Positions 32,119 to 43,629 of a stretch of 64,000 nucleotides of DNA are shown here, piece by piece. Location of the stretch: NCBI GenBank assembly GCA_944472135.2, contig OX235266.1, positions 14,239,925 to 14,303,924 on the forward strand, in the 5' to 3' direction. The first letter of the stretch is position 1; each line of letters opens with the position of its first letter. This DNA comes from Trichobilharzia regenti. Taxonomy: Eukaryota; Platyhelminthes; Trematoda; Strigeidida; Schistosomatidae. A program made the translations under genes and the position numbers. Under the pieces are notes generated by a model. That model searched no databases and was not told where the DNA came from. It worked only from the letters and a program-made list of their open reading frames with translations.

Positions 32119-32376
32119 ATTCTTTTCAATTTTTCATAGAGTACAACAACTTGAACTGTTGCACTTCTAAGCATGGATCCATGCTAGAACTCAGTCATTA
32201 AATCATACACCCGACCAGTTATTTTCCAGAATATTCTTCTACTATTGCCTGATAATAATAAGTTAAAAATGCAATCTGCCCACCTAGGAATATTTCTGAC
32301 AGTATCACTGTTACTTGACATGCTTCTATCATTCTTGTTCAGTATGCCTAATATTGAAAACAGTAAACCTAGCTGG

Positions 32377-32607
32377 TGCGTCGGTGGCATAGCGGTTAGG
32401 ACGCTCGCCGACCATACACATGGTCCAGGGTTCAATCCCCGGCTGACGAAGCACTCCTTTATCTCGCTAAGCCAGAAATAATGCTGGTATAGAGGAAAGG
32501 TTGGGCATGAGGCTAGCAACCTCATCCCGTAAAATAAACACTCCTACAGAAACTTCAAGCCACTAGCTTGAAGCCCTATATTCCACTTGGGAACGTGAAG
32601 GAAAAAA
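32377..32607 (+). mobile_element. SINE-A (tRNA-like head, RTE-A-derived body)
   Basis: The head folds like a tRNA and has an A box GGCATAGCGGTTAGG and a B box GGTTCAATCCC. The body contains GAGGCTAGCAACCTCATC...AGAAACTTCA, matching the RTE-A 5' block, then AGCCCTATATTCCACTTGGG, matching the RTE-A 3' end, and a poly(A) tail. An imperfect 12-bp duplication (AAACCTAGCTGG / AAACTTAGGTGG) flanks it. It is transcribed by RNA polymerase III by inference from the boxes. Confidence 0.85.
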
Positions 32608-32929
32608 AAACTTAGGTGGGCGGTCAGTCTCATGTTGAATAGACGATAATGTATAACTGATTCACATGACAACTGGGTATTGCTGGTATCGATCTCAGAG
32701 AGTTGATGACCTTTGTTAACAGTTAAATATCGCCCTACAACTGATAAAGGTACGGGATTGGTAATTCTGACACTGCCAAACGGAATACTGCCGCGACCGA
32801 AATTTTCTCTCATTTCAACTTCAGTCATTCACTTTTAAGTTGATAACAGTCTGTGAACACAAAAATCTCTCTGATAGTCTCCACACTAATGTGATTTTAA
32901 TGTACTTGTGATTTTCAAGTAATAGTGCT

Positions 32930-33295
32930 AACTAGCCACTAAACCTATTCAGGCAGTTAACCTGAGTTCTAGTGGGAAGCCGTGACCATTAGGGTACAGC
33001 AGGCTGAAGATGAGTCAGTAACTCATCGAAGAGGACGCTGCAAAGTAGTCGTCCTATGTCAAGGAATTTTCAGCAGTTGGAATTCATAGAGTAACCACTG
33101 GATCGTGCCCTAGTAGTTCAATAGTCTACGAGCTAGCTCACCAGCCCTGTAACCAGAAGGTCCTGGGCTAGAACCCGGTTGGTTGCTTTCTGATGAGGAG
33201 TCCCGAACTAGGTGGACGAAACAGCTGTCCAGTATTCCCTGATGGTTTCCCAATGGTTCTATAACTGATGTCAGCTCATAATGAAATCCTTGAAT
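32930..33295 (+). mobile_element. Hammerhead-SINE, near full unit
   Basis: Plus-strand copy with an A-box-like region and CTAGAACCC in place of the B box. The ribozyme at about 33186-33232 keeps a good stem II (GTCC/GGAC), GAAA, ACAGCTGT and GTCC. The core is shifted: ATGAGGA in register, so the invariant C is A, although CTGATGA occurs three bases upstream. Confidence 0.75.
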
Positions 33296-33579
33296 CATAC
33301 TTTTGACTGTTTTATTTATTTTTACTAGACTACTCATCAGTTTTTGAGTAACCTGAGATTATTACAAAAACTCACTATTGTTGTGTTCGAGTATAGCTCA
33401 ACGTATCTAGGCAAGTGTATAAAATTCAATCAATTTAAGTGTTTCTGTGTAGCTAATAACACAGGATACACAAAAAGAGTAGTTAATTGTCAAATTTCTG
33501 AACAACAAATATAACGGCCAATCGAAAGACAGGTCCAAATAAAAGTTCAGGATATTCACGTATATACGATACAAAATAT

Positions 33580-33850
33580 CGAGTATTAGTTCGTAGGGAT
33601 TTCATTCATTCCTGGTTTGGTCATGGGTTGATATTACTGAAAATAAGAGAGTAATGAACAGCTGTTCCGTACTCAGTGGCTGAATAGGGAACGTCCTCGC
33701 TTCATAATCTGAATGTCCTGGGTTCGACCTCTGCTGGGTGGTGTCATTGATGTGTACTCCTGAAGAGTAGCAAACTACGAAGAGACAGCTGTCTAGTACT
33801 CTCAGCTGGTTTTCAACGATCCTCTAACCGATATCACACCGTGATCAAAC
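33580..33850. mobile_element. Hammerhead-SINE foldback
   Basis: A short minus arm (33580-33672) is joined head to head to a plus arm (33673-33850). The plus arm carries a B box GGTTCGACCTC and the ribozyme 33754-33799. Both arms have their element 3' side outward. Confidence 0.68.
33754..33799 (+). ncRNA. Hammerhead ribozyme copy with covarying stem II
   Basis: The core is CTGAAGA and helix I is GTACT/AGTAC. Stem II is GTAG/CTAC with a CAAA loop, where sister copies have GTCC/GGAC, so both strands changed together. A 3-base insertion turns the GAAA block into GAAGAGA, so it is probably inactive now. Confidence 0.6.
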
Positions 33851-33859
33851 ATGAACACG

Positions 33860-35205
33860 CCAGTTTATCTAACTGACACAACACAAGTGATTTCGACTCA
33901 TCTTTATATTCATAAGAAATTTATACAAGCGTTTATGTTGCTCTTCCGTTAGTGTTGGTTTGCTTTATCAATTTTTTTAAATTTTTTTTTACAACTAGCA
34001 AGCTACAGAAGCAGATGATGCTTGACCATAAGCTATAAGGTTAATCTCAAACTGCTCTTGACAAGCACTCGTATCAAACCATGACTTCAACCAATCATTC
34101 CTCCGTCAACATGATCTCAGTATAGTTAATGACTACCTAATATTTGGAGAATGGGCAGTGGTACCGGAAACAGTGTGGAAGACCCATTGTGGACATCCGA
34201 AAGTGGCGCATATTAATCCTTTCACTAGAAGTCATCACTGCTAGCCAAGTATGGATGCTGACACAAAATGCCCTGGATCAAATTCTCAATTTTGTATTGT
34301 ACACATTTCAAGATGAAATGTTATTGGAAACCGAAATTACTGAGATCATAGTGTATGTGTGTGTGTGTGGGATCTGCTTCATAACAAAAATGGTAATCCT
34401 GAAAGTAAACAAGAATACATAACACTACATACCACTACTTAAATGATTCATATGAGTAGTTAAACACCATTCATACCAATCATTAGTGTTTACTAGCCAG
34501 ACAGTGAATTGACTTAAACAAACAGACACCGTTCTTTTCCTTTGGAGACCAATATGTCAGCTTTGTACTCGGTTTGACTGGGTTCAGATAAATGAATCAG
34601 TTCAAACCAAGCGAGTAGTGGTCAACTACTTGTGGGAAATAATTATAACAGTAATAATGATTTGCCTTATTCCAAAGCAGTACTTATGATACACTGCGGA
34701 AGTCTCAGCATTTGGTATGATATTGCACCTAATTTACTCGACAACGGCAAAAACGAAAATAAAACAGAAAATAATATTGCAGAATATATACGTAACCAGG
34801 ATTGATAATAGCAGGTTTTTAGTGTTTACAGTGACAATGAAGTCAAGAATGTACGCAAAGCGTAAAATGACGATAATAATGTTAACGGCCAAAATTATAA
34901 GTTCATTGAAACAATGTCACCATAGATTACAAAAAGGAAAGGATAAAAAGAACCAATTATTTGGGTAATTACGTAATAAATCGTAGTTTTCTTGCTTAGC
35001 ATTGCCTCAGTCATATAGAACGCGGACTTAATATGGCATTGTTGAGTTTCTGTACTCGGTTTTACGAGTATATGACCTTTTAGTCCTACCAGAGGAGATG
35101 AAAGGGGGTGAGAGTTGTGAATATAGACGATGTTGAGAGTCAGACAGTATTGCTTTAGACTACTTGTCGCATGGGTTCAGGTGTTTGTCAACTATAATAG
35201 TAACG
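33860..35205. other. No gene seen
   Basis: The ORF at 34144-34422 (92 codons) has no recognisable motif and an unremarkable composition. No exon-like structure or repeat family was recognised, apart from short AT-rich runs. Confidence 0.35.
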
Positions 35206-35209
35206 AACT

Positions 35210-36250
35210 GACTAAGTGGCGCATTACTTACCCTACTGAAAACCTTTAATACCCTTCAAAATATGACACAGTCCTTTTTGAGTAGCCCAGGGTTGGTAGT
35301 AGTAAACTACAATAGGTAAGAAACAAGAGTTAACAAATCGTAAAAGTAGAGGTTGAGTGATTCCCGATTGTCTTAACTTCTTAATGTAGTAGCCTTGACG
35401 GAACATTTTCTCGGAGATCGATAAAACATGGGATGACCAAGTAAGGTCAGAGGATAAGAACCATACCAAGGTATTTTGTGTTAGACCCAGTTTCTGTTAC
35501 AGACTCTCTATGCTACAAGCATCATGTATATCGCCCAGTCGTTGCGGGTGGCGTTTATGTCTGAAGGAGAAGTCAATAGTCTGGCATTTTTTATGGGATT
35601 TAACGAAAGACTATTTAGCTTAGACCACTGACTGCAGTCCGGCAGAAAGCTATTAATTTTGCAACAGCCTGATTGGGACTTTACAGGAAGCGGGATGGTC
35701 AGATCATTAGTGTATTTGACGAAGTTGATTTCATCCGTAAAAATTGACTTATGTAAGAAGAAAGAAAAAAGAAAAGACGAGAGAATAGCACCTTGAGGGA
35801 CTCGAAGCTCAGTAAGTAAGGTATAGGAAGATTCCCCTTTCTTTCTTTTTTTGATTAAAGCTTGATTCCACACTGTATTTTTGGTACAAGTATGGAATTT
35901 TCAGCATGGATATCGGTAGCACAAATTTTGCATGCTGACCATAGATATCAGGTGTGCGTCGGTAGGGGATCGAACCTCGGACCATGTGGATGGTCGGTGA
36001 GAGTCCTAACCACCGACCCACAGTATACTGCAATCTCTTAGAGAAATGAGAATGCAACCAGTTAACAACCCAGGACTCGGCTTGTGTCAAAGAAAGCGTA
36101 TTTAACAAAAGGTATCTCGGTACATAGTCAAAAGTAGATGTGTACTCAAAGAATTTAATATATGCGATTAAATTCGCAGTTTGCAAAATAATTAATTCGT
36201 GATTTTTAATCAACACAGTTTGAGGTGAGATTTCGCTTCAATTTCATTTG
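35210..36250 (-). pseudogene. CR1-like LINE remnant (minus), split by SINE-B
   Basis: Three minus-strand frames read in order: 36216-36015 with 'FDYVPRYLLLN' and 'ESWVVNWLHSHFSKRLQYTV'; 35845-35508 with 'ELRVPQGAILSSFLFS' and 'FVKYTNDLTIPL' (the YADD box altered to YTND); and 35469-35233 with 'DLTWSSHVLSISEKMF'. This is a CR1-like RT that differs from the 18480 copy. It is broken by frameshifts and by a SINE-B at 35849-36015. The altered catalytic box confirms that it is dead. Confidence 0.75.
35849..36015 (-). mobile_element. SINE-B copy inside LINE
   Basis: Minus-strand tRNA-like head (GGTTAGGACTCTCACCGACC, B box GGTTCGATCCC) followed by the SINE-B body ACCGATATCCATGCTGAAAA and an A-rich tail. 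It separates 'RLQYTV' from the next RT block of the LINE. Confidence 0.78.
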
Positions 36251-36374
36251 GAAACCAGAGTTATCCATATCACAATATTGTGATATGAGTGAAATCCAAC
36301 TACTGTTGACTACCACTCAGTAGTATATATAGTATAGTATATATGTATAGCATGCCTTACTTTCTAAAATTATT

Positions 36375-36712
36375 ATTTTCATGGTTAGAGGATTTAATCA
36401 TGAGCTAATATCAGTTAGAGAACAATCGAAAACCAGCTTGAAGTATTGAAGAGCTGTTTAATTAATCTAGTTTGGGACTCTTCAGTAATGCACATCCGCC
36501 TCCAGGATTTGAAACTAGAACCTTCAGGTTACAAGGCGAATTCGTAGACCATTGGGACCTTATCCAATGGCCAATCTGTGAATTCCAGCTTATGCCAATT
36601 CACGATATAACACGGTTGTCACTAGCCAATGTCATCGGTGGCGAGTACTGTCCTCACGCCTAACATGTTGTACCCCCATTGTACCATTGAAAAGCATAGG
36701 GAGCTACGTATC
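36375..36712 (-). repeat. Hammerhead-SINE remnant
   Basis: Full-length but decayed minus-strand copy. The promoter region and the block CTCTTCAGTAATGCAC are recognisable. The GAAA block has lost its context (AGCTGTTTAATTAAT on the plus strand), so the ribozyme is dead. Confidence 0.65.
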
Positions 36713-36959
36713 TGATTCTTTCTAGCTTGTGACTCTTCAACACCGTGCCAGCATAAATACAACAAGAAACGAACCGATTACCTCAAAATTATCAATTCAC
36801 TATGCTACTTTCTAACCAATGAGTTGGAATTCTATACCCAGTGACTTTTAACTTATGTCACTCTTAGAACTGTTGGATCACCCTTTTTTGATAATTATAA
36901 GGGAAGATTCGATTGATGTAAAAAAAGGAATAAGGGTTAACCAAATTACTAAAACTCAA

Positions 36960-36986
36960 ACTAAAAATTGACTCTCTCTCTCTCTC
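36960..36986 (+). repeat. (CT)n microsatellite
   Basis: CTCTCTCTCTCTCTC run near 36970. Confidence 0.85.
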
Positions 36987-37149
36987 ATTTGCAGCTATTT
37001 TTAGTGTTAGAAGATGTGTACTTTATGCATTTATTCACATCAATTTGCATATCCCATTGATTGATTAAATTGGACCGAAATGCCTAGTCTCTGTTGGCTC
37101 TGATGGCTCTCAGCACAGAAAATGTTTTTTGCATAGTGTCTGGATATAA

Positions 37150-37262
37150 ACCCATTATTTGGTTTATTGATAGCTAACAACAGGATCTACAATGCATATT
37201 TCGTCCATTTTGAGACTCATCATCCGGGTGCACCCATATTATAAACTGACATCTGACGCATA
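37150..37262 (-). repeat. Smα-type element remnant with near-complete hammerhead
   Basis: On the minus strand it reads CACCCGGATGATGAGTC, then AAAATGGACGAAATATGC and GATCCTG. Stem II GTC/GAC and GAAA are present. The first core base is A instead of C, and the cleavage triplet is not clear. Confidence 0.5.
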
Positions 37263-37510
37263 AAATATTCTTAGATTTAGGAAAATTGTGAACCCATCAA
37301 CAAACAGCTTATAACATATGAAGACCACAGATTCTATATTCACTGTCAAGATTGTTACATACACCTAAGTATGCTTAAAACCTTAAAACAACTAACTACT
37401 GCTTTAAGGAGTTATCAAGCACTGGCGTGAGTCCTTTAGATTGCTGGATTCCTATTGGCTGTTAATACGTTTGATGTATCGTTGATTACTGCATTTCCAA
37501 TGTCATTCTA

Positions 37511-37511
37511 A

Positions 37512-37542
<31 letters not shown>

Positions 37543-37545
37543 CAG
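37511..37545 (+). repeat. (GT)n(AT)n microsatellite
   Basis: GTGTGTGTGTGTGTGT passing into ATATATATA. Confidence 0.9.
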
Positions 37546-37559
37546 AGTTTCTGTCTAGC

Positions 37560-38315
37560 ATTTCGGACTGTTGTTTGAGAATGTAAAAGTTCTCCTATCG
37601 ATATCCAGTCTTTCCTTTTGTCTTTTGGCGCCGGTGGTATCATTGTTGTTGACGTGAGAATAGGACAGATTAGCCTGTGCATAGTCTGCTAGGTTGTAGT
37701 TCCGATCATAATAATAAAGATAATAAGCAAATATCATTTTGATTAACTGAGACTAATACCAGTTTTGTAATCAACAGAAAGCTTTTTATGTCAGTGTGCA
37801 GGTGCCTTATCAAATATATATCAAAAATACACAAAGTCTAATTAATATTACATGATTGAAGACAATTAGCAGAATAAGCAAGGCCGAAGATTTTATTCAC
37901 ATTGGATACTATTCTTAAACAAGAAGTATCCACAACTATGAATGCATTGTTATGGGTAAGAATATGAGTAATAGAGTGGTGTTTTCATGTATTGTATGAC
38001 AAACTAAATGGTGAATATCATAGCTGTGTAATAAATCAATAAAACACATTTAAAACCGCCAAATATAACATTTTACGGCAAAGTTAAAGAATAGCAATCC
38101 CAAGAATGCGAACACACGAGTGACCTTGAGGTGACCAATCAGAATAGCCGGAGTTTTTTCTACATAAAAATGTTATTTTTTTTGTGCTACAAAAGCACAG
38201 ACAATAAAAATAAAACGCTCTAACCCTAACCTCAATCCTCACTCTAACATGCTATCAACTCAATATACAAACAGCACTCACATAAAGAGAGTGGGATGAA
38301 AATCTCACCTCAAAT
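37560..38315. other. No gene seen
   Basis: AT-rich sequence with no convincing ORF; no repeat family recognised. Confidence 0.35.
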
Positions 38316-38319
38316 TGAG

Positions 38320-38830
38320 CCCAGCATTCATTATTATTTATTATTAATATTATTATTCCCTTCGGTTCTGAGTGGTACATAGGGTTTCAGCAACACATCT
38401 CCACTTTCTTCTATTTTCTACTCTTCTATTCAGCTGGACCCACAATTATACATGACCTCTCATCTCTTCCTCGCCACACGATCTCCTCCATGTCACCCTC
38501 ACACCGACGACCCACTTGTCACTTCTCATACGAATTCCACTCGAGTGATGGCCTACATTGCGTGAGATGTCATTCGACGGCTTCCTCAATGTATGCCCAA
38601 TCAATCTGTCTGCATTTTCTCTGACATATCTGTTGGGCAATCGGCTCTCACCTGTTGATTTTTTCCCAACCAGAGTTTCTTGTTACTAATTGTTTCCGGC
38701 CATCTGACCTTCAGTATGGAGCCAGTGAAGTGGGCAGCTGCTGATGAAAGTCTACAGCAGGCTGTTGGAAATCCCTTTCGTTACATGCTGGCCAAGTTTC
38801 TGACACAGCGATCATAGTAACACTGTAATA
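38320..38830 (-). pseudogene. RTE-A remnant, 3' end (minus)
   Basis: It starts with the ATTATTATT tail and the AGCCCTATG-type end on the minus strand. The C-terminal piece 'RENADRLIGHTLRKPSND' and 'VGVRVTWRRSCGEEEM' follow. It is 5'-truncated and frameshifted. Confidence 0.78.
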
Positions 38831-38834
38831 ATGG

Positions 38835-39640
38835 TAGAATGTGTCCAAAGTCACTGATACTATCTCACCCTTTGGATCTCTATACTTTAACTACCTCCAT
38901 TTGAGATGATGACTTTATTGCATCAAAACACACAATATAAAATCATACACTGACACATACAAGTCCATGCACAACAACAAGTACTACCTGAACAAACTAA
39001 ATCTTGCAACTGACAACCTTTGTTCGACCCCGTCAAGCAGTTGGGAGTGAAAAAGAAATAAATGCACTGTAAACATTTCAAATTCTAAGTCTTAAAGGTA
39101 TTTTATCGATTTCATCTCACATATTTATAATATCTGCTGCATGCACGAAAACACCTTATGAATACTTTTATCCCCAAATACCCTCCCCCCTCATTAATAT
39201 TGCCTCAGTGATCCGAATCTATTCTAGAGAAAATTTCAGAATATTTTTCGTTTTACATTCAACGAACACTTTTTACTTCTCACATATTACCCTGGCTCCT
39301 AATCACATTAGGAGAGAATAAATAGAAGATAATATTAAAAGTGTGTTATTATTTAAGTACTTAGTTCTCAATAGTGTGAAGTGCATAACACATGATTCTA
39401 CATTTAGCGTATGAATAGTTAATACTGTAATGCCTCCTACTTATTAACAGATATAAGTAGTATATCGAGTAACGTTTTAGACAAATCAGCAATAGTCTGT
39501 ATGCATGTATGTATGTATGTGAGTATTTGCAGAAAAGTCAATCAGGAACAATCCAGAGAAGTATTCAGTGTAAGAAAGAGATAACGAAGACATTATTAGT
39601 ACTGGATCGAATCGGAGATTTGCGAATGAATTCACTTTTA
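38835..39640. other. No gene seen
   Basis: No recognisable gene or element; a short (TATG)n run lies near 39500-39522. Confidence 0.35.
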
Positions 39641-39649
39641 GTCACAAGC

Positions 39650-40470
39650 CAACATCAGCCAGGGAACCAGTGGAAATCTCCACGAATTCATGACCAGTAG
39701 GGTGCAGCAGGCAAGTTGTGAGGACAAATACTCGCCGAAGACATTGGATGGGGTCGTGCTATGTTGTGAATTGGCAGAAGTTAGAATTTGTGGGCCACTG
39801 GAACAGGTGCCAGTGGCTTAATGGTCTACGAGCTAGCTCACCAGCCTTGTAACCAGAAGGTCCTGAGTTCGAACCACGTGGTATGAGTGTGTACTGCTGA
39901 AGAGTTCAAAACTAGGACGAAACAGCCGTCCAGTACTCCCAGCTGGTTTTCCAATGGTTCCCTAACTAATGTCAGCTCATGATGAAAATTCTGTAACCAA
40001 TCAAATCCCTACAAACCAACACTTGAATCTCCACGAAGTACTGAACATTCGTTGCGTTCTAACTTGTTACTTCTCAACACATTGCTCCCACCGGGTTGAT
40101 GCTCACTAACTACTGGCTATATACAGAAATCTGCCTGCAGTTCTGGTGAGAATTTTCTACCGATGAGGTCCACCAAATCAGGGAAGTGAACAGTTTCTCA
40201 CCGATGACACTGGCTGGTTGTAGTGTTATGTATCACGACTTGGCAAAAGTGTGAATTCACAATTCACTGAGTCGGATTCCAATTGCTGAATAGTTCAAGA
40301 GCTAGTCTTGTAAAAGGAATATCGAATCCCGGTGGGTGTGTACTGTTGGTGAGTCCCATGTATGGACGAAACAGTTGTCCATTACCTCCACCTGGTTTCC
40401 CAATTGTTCTCTAACTAATATCGGCTCGCGACCAAACTTGTACACAATTAAATCCCTGTAAGCGGACACT
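39650..40470 (+). mobile_element. Hammerhead-SINE tandem dimer
   Basis: Two plus-strand units follow each other: 39650-40028, ending CCTACAAACCAACACTTGAAT, and about 40029-40470, ending AATCCCTGTAAGCGGACACT. Each has a tRNA-like promoter region (B box GTTCGAACCA near 39868, TCGAATCCC near 40322) and a ribozyme. Head-to-tail dimers are what a multimeric transcript that self-cleaves into monomers would leave in the genome. The first ribozyme is close to intact. The second has TTGGTGA at the core and is inactive. Confidence 0.8.
39891..39936 (+). ncRNA. Type I hammerhead ribozyme, near intact
   Basis: Helix I GTACTG/CAGTAC is perfect. The core is CTGAAGA, stem II is GTTC/GGAC (with one G-U pair), then GAAA. 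Stem III is two pairs closed by AGCC, and cleavage is predicted after GTC. All invariant core positions of the known Smα hammerhead are present. Confidence 0.8.
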
Positions 40471-40873
40471 TGAAAATTGATTTTCAATTTGCAGTTTACA
40501 CTGTTGGAGGTAAAACTTCACTTCAGTTTTCTTAGGAAGCGGAAATCATTCCGACCAAACACCATATGTGATCTGTTTGATACGATCGACGGTAAGCAAG
40601 AAAGCTCACACACAAATGCATGATGCCATATACTACAAATTCATTGACATGAGTATTTGGATCCCGTTTAAATCGAACAGTCATAGTTCTAATTAATTCA
40701 TCTCTCCAAGTTGATTGAAGTCACCTACATTACTGACGAGCTCGGCCCGGAACGAGTGAAACGGCTGTCCAGTGTTCAGATCACTTCGACCTAACTAGGT
40801 AGTAAGCACAATTGGTCATTGTTACTGAAACCCAACTACTCATATCTACCAGTCGACCAGTAGTATATTATTA

Positions 40874-41186
40874 TTGTGGTCAGAGCTAGCTGCTAGCCAA
40901 AGTTGGTAGACAGTAATTTACGTCAGTGTCTATGTCACCAATATTGGTCGTGAGAAAAATGAGGACAAAGACTTTGCGTGGGCGGATACAGTTAGCATAT
41001 AGATGATCGGACATTCAAGAAACAGCCACGAAAAGATGAAAGGTTAACTTTCTGTGGGAAACAACCAATCACAGGACTGTTTTTCTGCTAACAGTAATCT
41101 ATAATAATGTACATGAAAGTATTTAAATATGTATTGACTTCCTCAATAAACGATCTCTTGCCTGGCCCTTGTCTTCTGTTGTTACA
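40874..41186 (+). mobile_element. Solo LTR, 4-bp TSD
   Basis: 313 bp from TGTGGTCAGAGC to TGTTGTTACA with TG/CA ends. It carries a TATA-like TATTTAAATATG and an AATAAA signal near 41150, and is flanked by TTAT (40870-40873, 41187-41190). It is homologous to the solo LTR at 49753-50060 and unrelated to the gypsy LTR at 25470. Confidence 0.82.
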
Positions 41187-41369
41187 TTATTACTATTACC
41201 ATTATGGCAAATGATGGCACCAATGTAAATTGTATGATTTCCTTAGTATACATTGAATTAGTCCTGACAAATATTACTTCTATCCTCATCAGTCTTCATT
41301 CAAGCATATCAATTAGAATGTTATTAGGAGCTACAAGATAGATGACGCAAAGTTCTAGTGTAAGATCTT

Positions 41370-41650
41370 CGCCAGTAGAGTACACCATGGCAAGGTGTGA
41401 AAAAGACTGATGGGAAGTAGCGGTACATCAGGAATCAACAGAAGTGAAAATTCATGAGTCAATGAGATCAACTGGCAACTTGCCAGTCCTAGGTTCGATT
41501 CCGTGTATATTTTTTGACGTGCACCTCGGAAAGCCACAAACTTGGAGGGCACTGTTGTTTATCACCCCTAACTGTCCAATAATTCTCATGTCGATGTCAG
41601 TTCGTGACAAAATATTGATTGAAATCCCCACAAAACTCGAAAATCTGGAA
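41370..41650 (+). repeat. Hammerhead-SINE remnant
   Basis: A B box GGTTCGATTCC (41491) is followed by a scrambled ribozyme region (GCCACAAACTTGG) and the recognisable 3' flank CTCATGTCGATGTCAGTTCG. The ribozyme is not functional. Confidence 0.55.
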
Positions 41651-41831
41651 ATTTCGAAACATTTTTTAAAGACACTCATGATCAACACCTTAAGTGTTCC
41701 CAAATGAGAATGTCACGTGACTGATGAACCTGTTGAACAGTTAGAGACTAACTATGCATCAGATAAACGAAGGCAGATATTCGTGTAATTAACACGCAAA
41801 TAAAAGATGTAAATAAGTAGTTGGAGACCAT

Positions 41832-43225
41832 TTACTTATTATTATTATTCCCTTGGGTTCCTAGTGGAACATAGGGCTTCAATTGAACTTCTCCACTTGC
41901 CACTTCTGTCTTCTGCTGCCGTATTTTTCACCTCCATCCATGTTAGTTAGTCCATATTGTGTCAACTCCTCTCTCTTCACACGATCTCCTCCATGTCACC
42001 TTTGCACCGACGTCCCACTCGCCGCTTCCTTTTCGGCCTGGTTCCACTCGAGCAATGGCCTGACGTGCGCGCGATGTCACCCAGCGGCCTCCTCAGCGAG
42101 TGTCTAATCCATCTCCACTTTCTCCTGCATATCTGTTGGTAAGCGATTGATTCTTCTTTTGTTTGTTTGTTCCCAGCCATAGTTTCTTGTTGGTGATTCT
42201 TTCCGACTCGGCCATCTCATCTTCAGTATAGATCCAGAGAAGACAGTTGTTGGTTGATAAAGGTCTGCAACAGGCTGTTGGAAATATTCTCTGTGACCCG
42301 CCCGCCAAGTTTCTGATCCATCCGTATAGAAGAGCTGACTGACTTGACGTTTTTTGTATTGAATTGAATCCGACCGAATTTTGTTGTTGATTCTGGCTGA
42401 GTGACGAAGATTTCCTAACAGATTGGTTTCAGGTTGATGAATGTGTTTCTCGCTCGATTTGATATCGTCGTCCGTTCTGACTTCCTGTAGTTGAGACAAT
42501 GCTGACTACCTAGATTAGTGAATGAAGTTACCTCTTTCAAATCCTTCCCGTTGATGGTGATTGGCGCTGGATGTTTCTGCTGTCGTTGTTGTTGTTGGTT
42601 GGTTGGTTATTTTCATAACCTCCGTCTTGTCTATGTTCACCTGGAGTCTTGTCTTCGCCGGCTGCTTCTTCGACCGACCAGTTTGTCGGTCGGTTTTCGC
42701 TTGTAAGTCTTCGATTTTGTGACAGTGACATCAAACATAAATCATCCACACGCGAAATCCAGGTCTTCTAGGTTCTTCACGTCGGTCGGTCCAGAATATC
42801 CCCGCCTTCTCGTTTCCCACTCACTGTCTGACGCATAATCCAGTCCACCACAATTAGGAATATCATTGTGAGTGATTACAATAATAAGCACCCTTGTCTG
42901 ACTCCTGTGTTTACTCCAAACGCCTCGCTGACTTTTCCGTTGTGGATGACTTGACATGTTCCGTTGTTGTACAGCTGTTGAATAAGGTTGATAAATATTC
43001 GGGGTACACCGTAGTACTCGAGTAGTTTCCAAATTACTTCGCGGTCAACGCTGTCTGTCGAAGGCCTTCTCAAAGTCTATAAAGTTGAGGTAGAGGTTTG
43101 ATTGCCACTCCATGCTTTGTTCTGTTATAATGATGCGTGGTGTTGCAATTTGGTCAGTACATGATTTGCCTTTCCTGAATCCAGCTTGTTCTAGTCGGAG
43201 TTCTGCATCTAGTGCGACCATTTAC
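41832..43225 (-). pseudogene. RTE-A copy (minus), inverted partner of 48855-50330
   Basis: A minus-strand RTE-A copy runs from the RT ('AGFRKGKSCTDQ' region, near 43170) through 'FGVNTGVRQGCLL' to the 3' end AGCCCTATGTTCC and an ATT-type tail at 41832. It shares specific lesions and an inserted 'NRRLTSENRPTNWSVEE' stretch with the plus-strand copy at 48855. The two are close copies in opposite orientation. Frameshifts make it non-functional. Confidence 0.82.
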
Positions 43226-43249
43226 ACTAATAATTAATTAATGTTGGTC

Positions 43250-43625
43250 ACCAGATCATTATGACGCAAACAAATGATAGCCGTTTCGTATGATTGCGGT
43301 CAAACTCATCAACAGTGTGCCCTAACTTACTGAAACCGTCACCACTTCAAATGTAAGGACAAATACTCGTCTATGGCACTGGCTGGCGGTGGTACTATAA
43401 AAAGGAAATTGACAGAAATTAGAATTCATGGGCGATTGGACGCCACCTCAGAGACTTAACTGAATGGTCAATATAAGCTCTTCTGTTGACCAGGAGGTCC
43501 TAGGTTCCGTCACCAATGAATGGGGTACCACTGAGGAGTTCTAAACCAGGGCGAGACGACGTTCCAGTACTCCATGGTCTTCTTTAACTGATATCAATCC
43601 GTGATCAGACTTGAAAGATTTATCC
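43250..43625 (+). mobile_element. Hammerhead-SINE copy
   Basis: Plus-strand unit with a decayed promoter region and a ribozyme at about 43525-43569. The ribozyme has core CTGAGGA (allowed), stem II GTTC/GGGC, but GAGA in place of GAAA, so it should be inactive. It sits next to the 5' border of the RTE-A copy. Confidence 0.68.
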
Positions 43626-43629
43626 TAAT

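Noticed and set aside
32377..32450. Functional tRNA gene
   Set aside because: Boxes A and B are present, but the head belongs to repeated SINE copies with LINE-derived bodies and flanking duplications, and the cloverleaf has mismatches.
32184..32525. 113-codon minus-strand ORF
   Set aside because: Antisense shadow of SINE-A; its residues follow the tRNA-like head and RTE-derived block.
34144..34422. 92-codon plus-strand ORF as a host gene
   Set aside because: No domain, no splice context, and no relation to any element here.
41883..42107. Plus-strand ORFs rich in Cys/Ser in 41.9-42.2 kb
   Set aside because: Antisense of the RTE-A C-terminal region on the minus strand.
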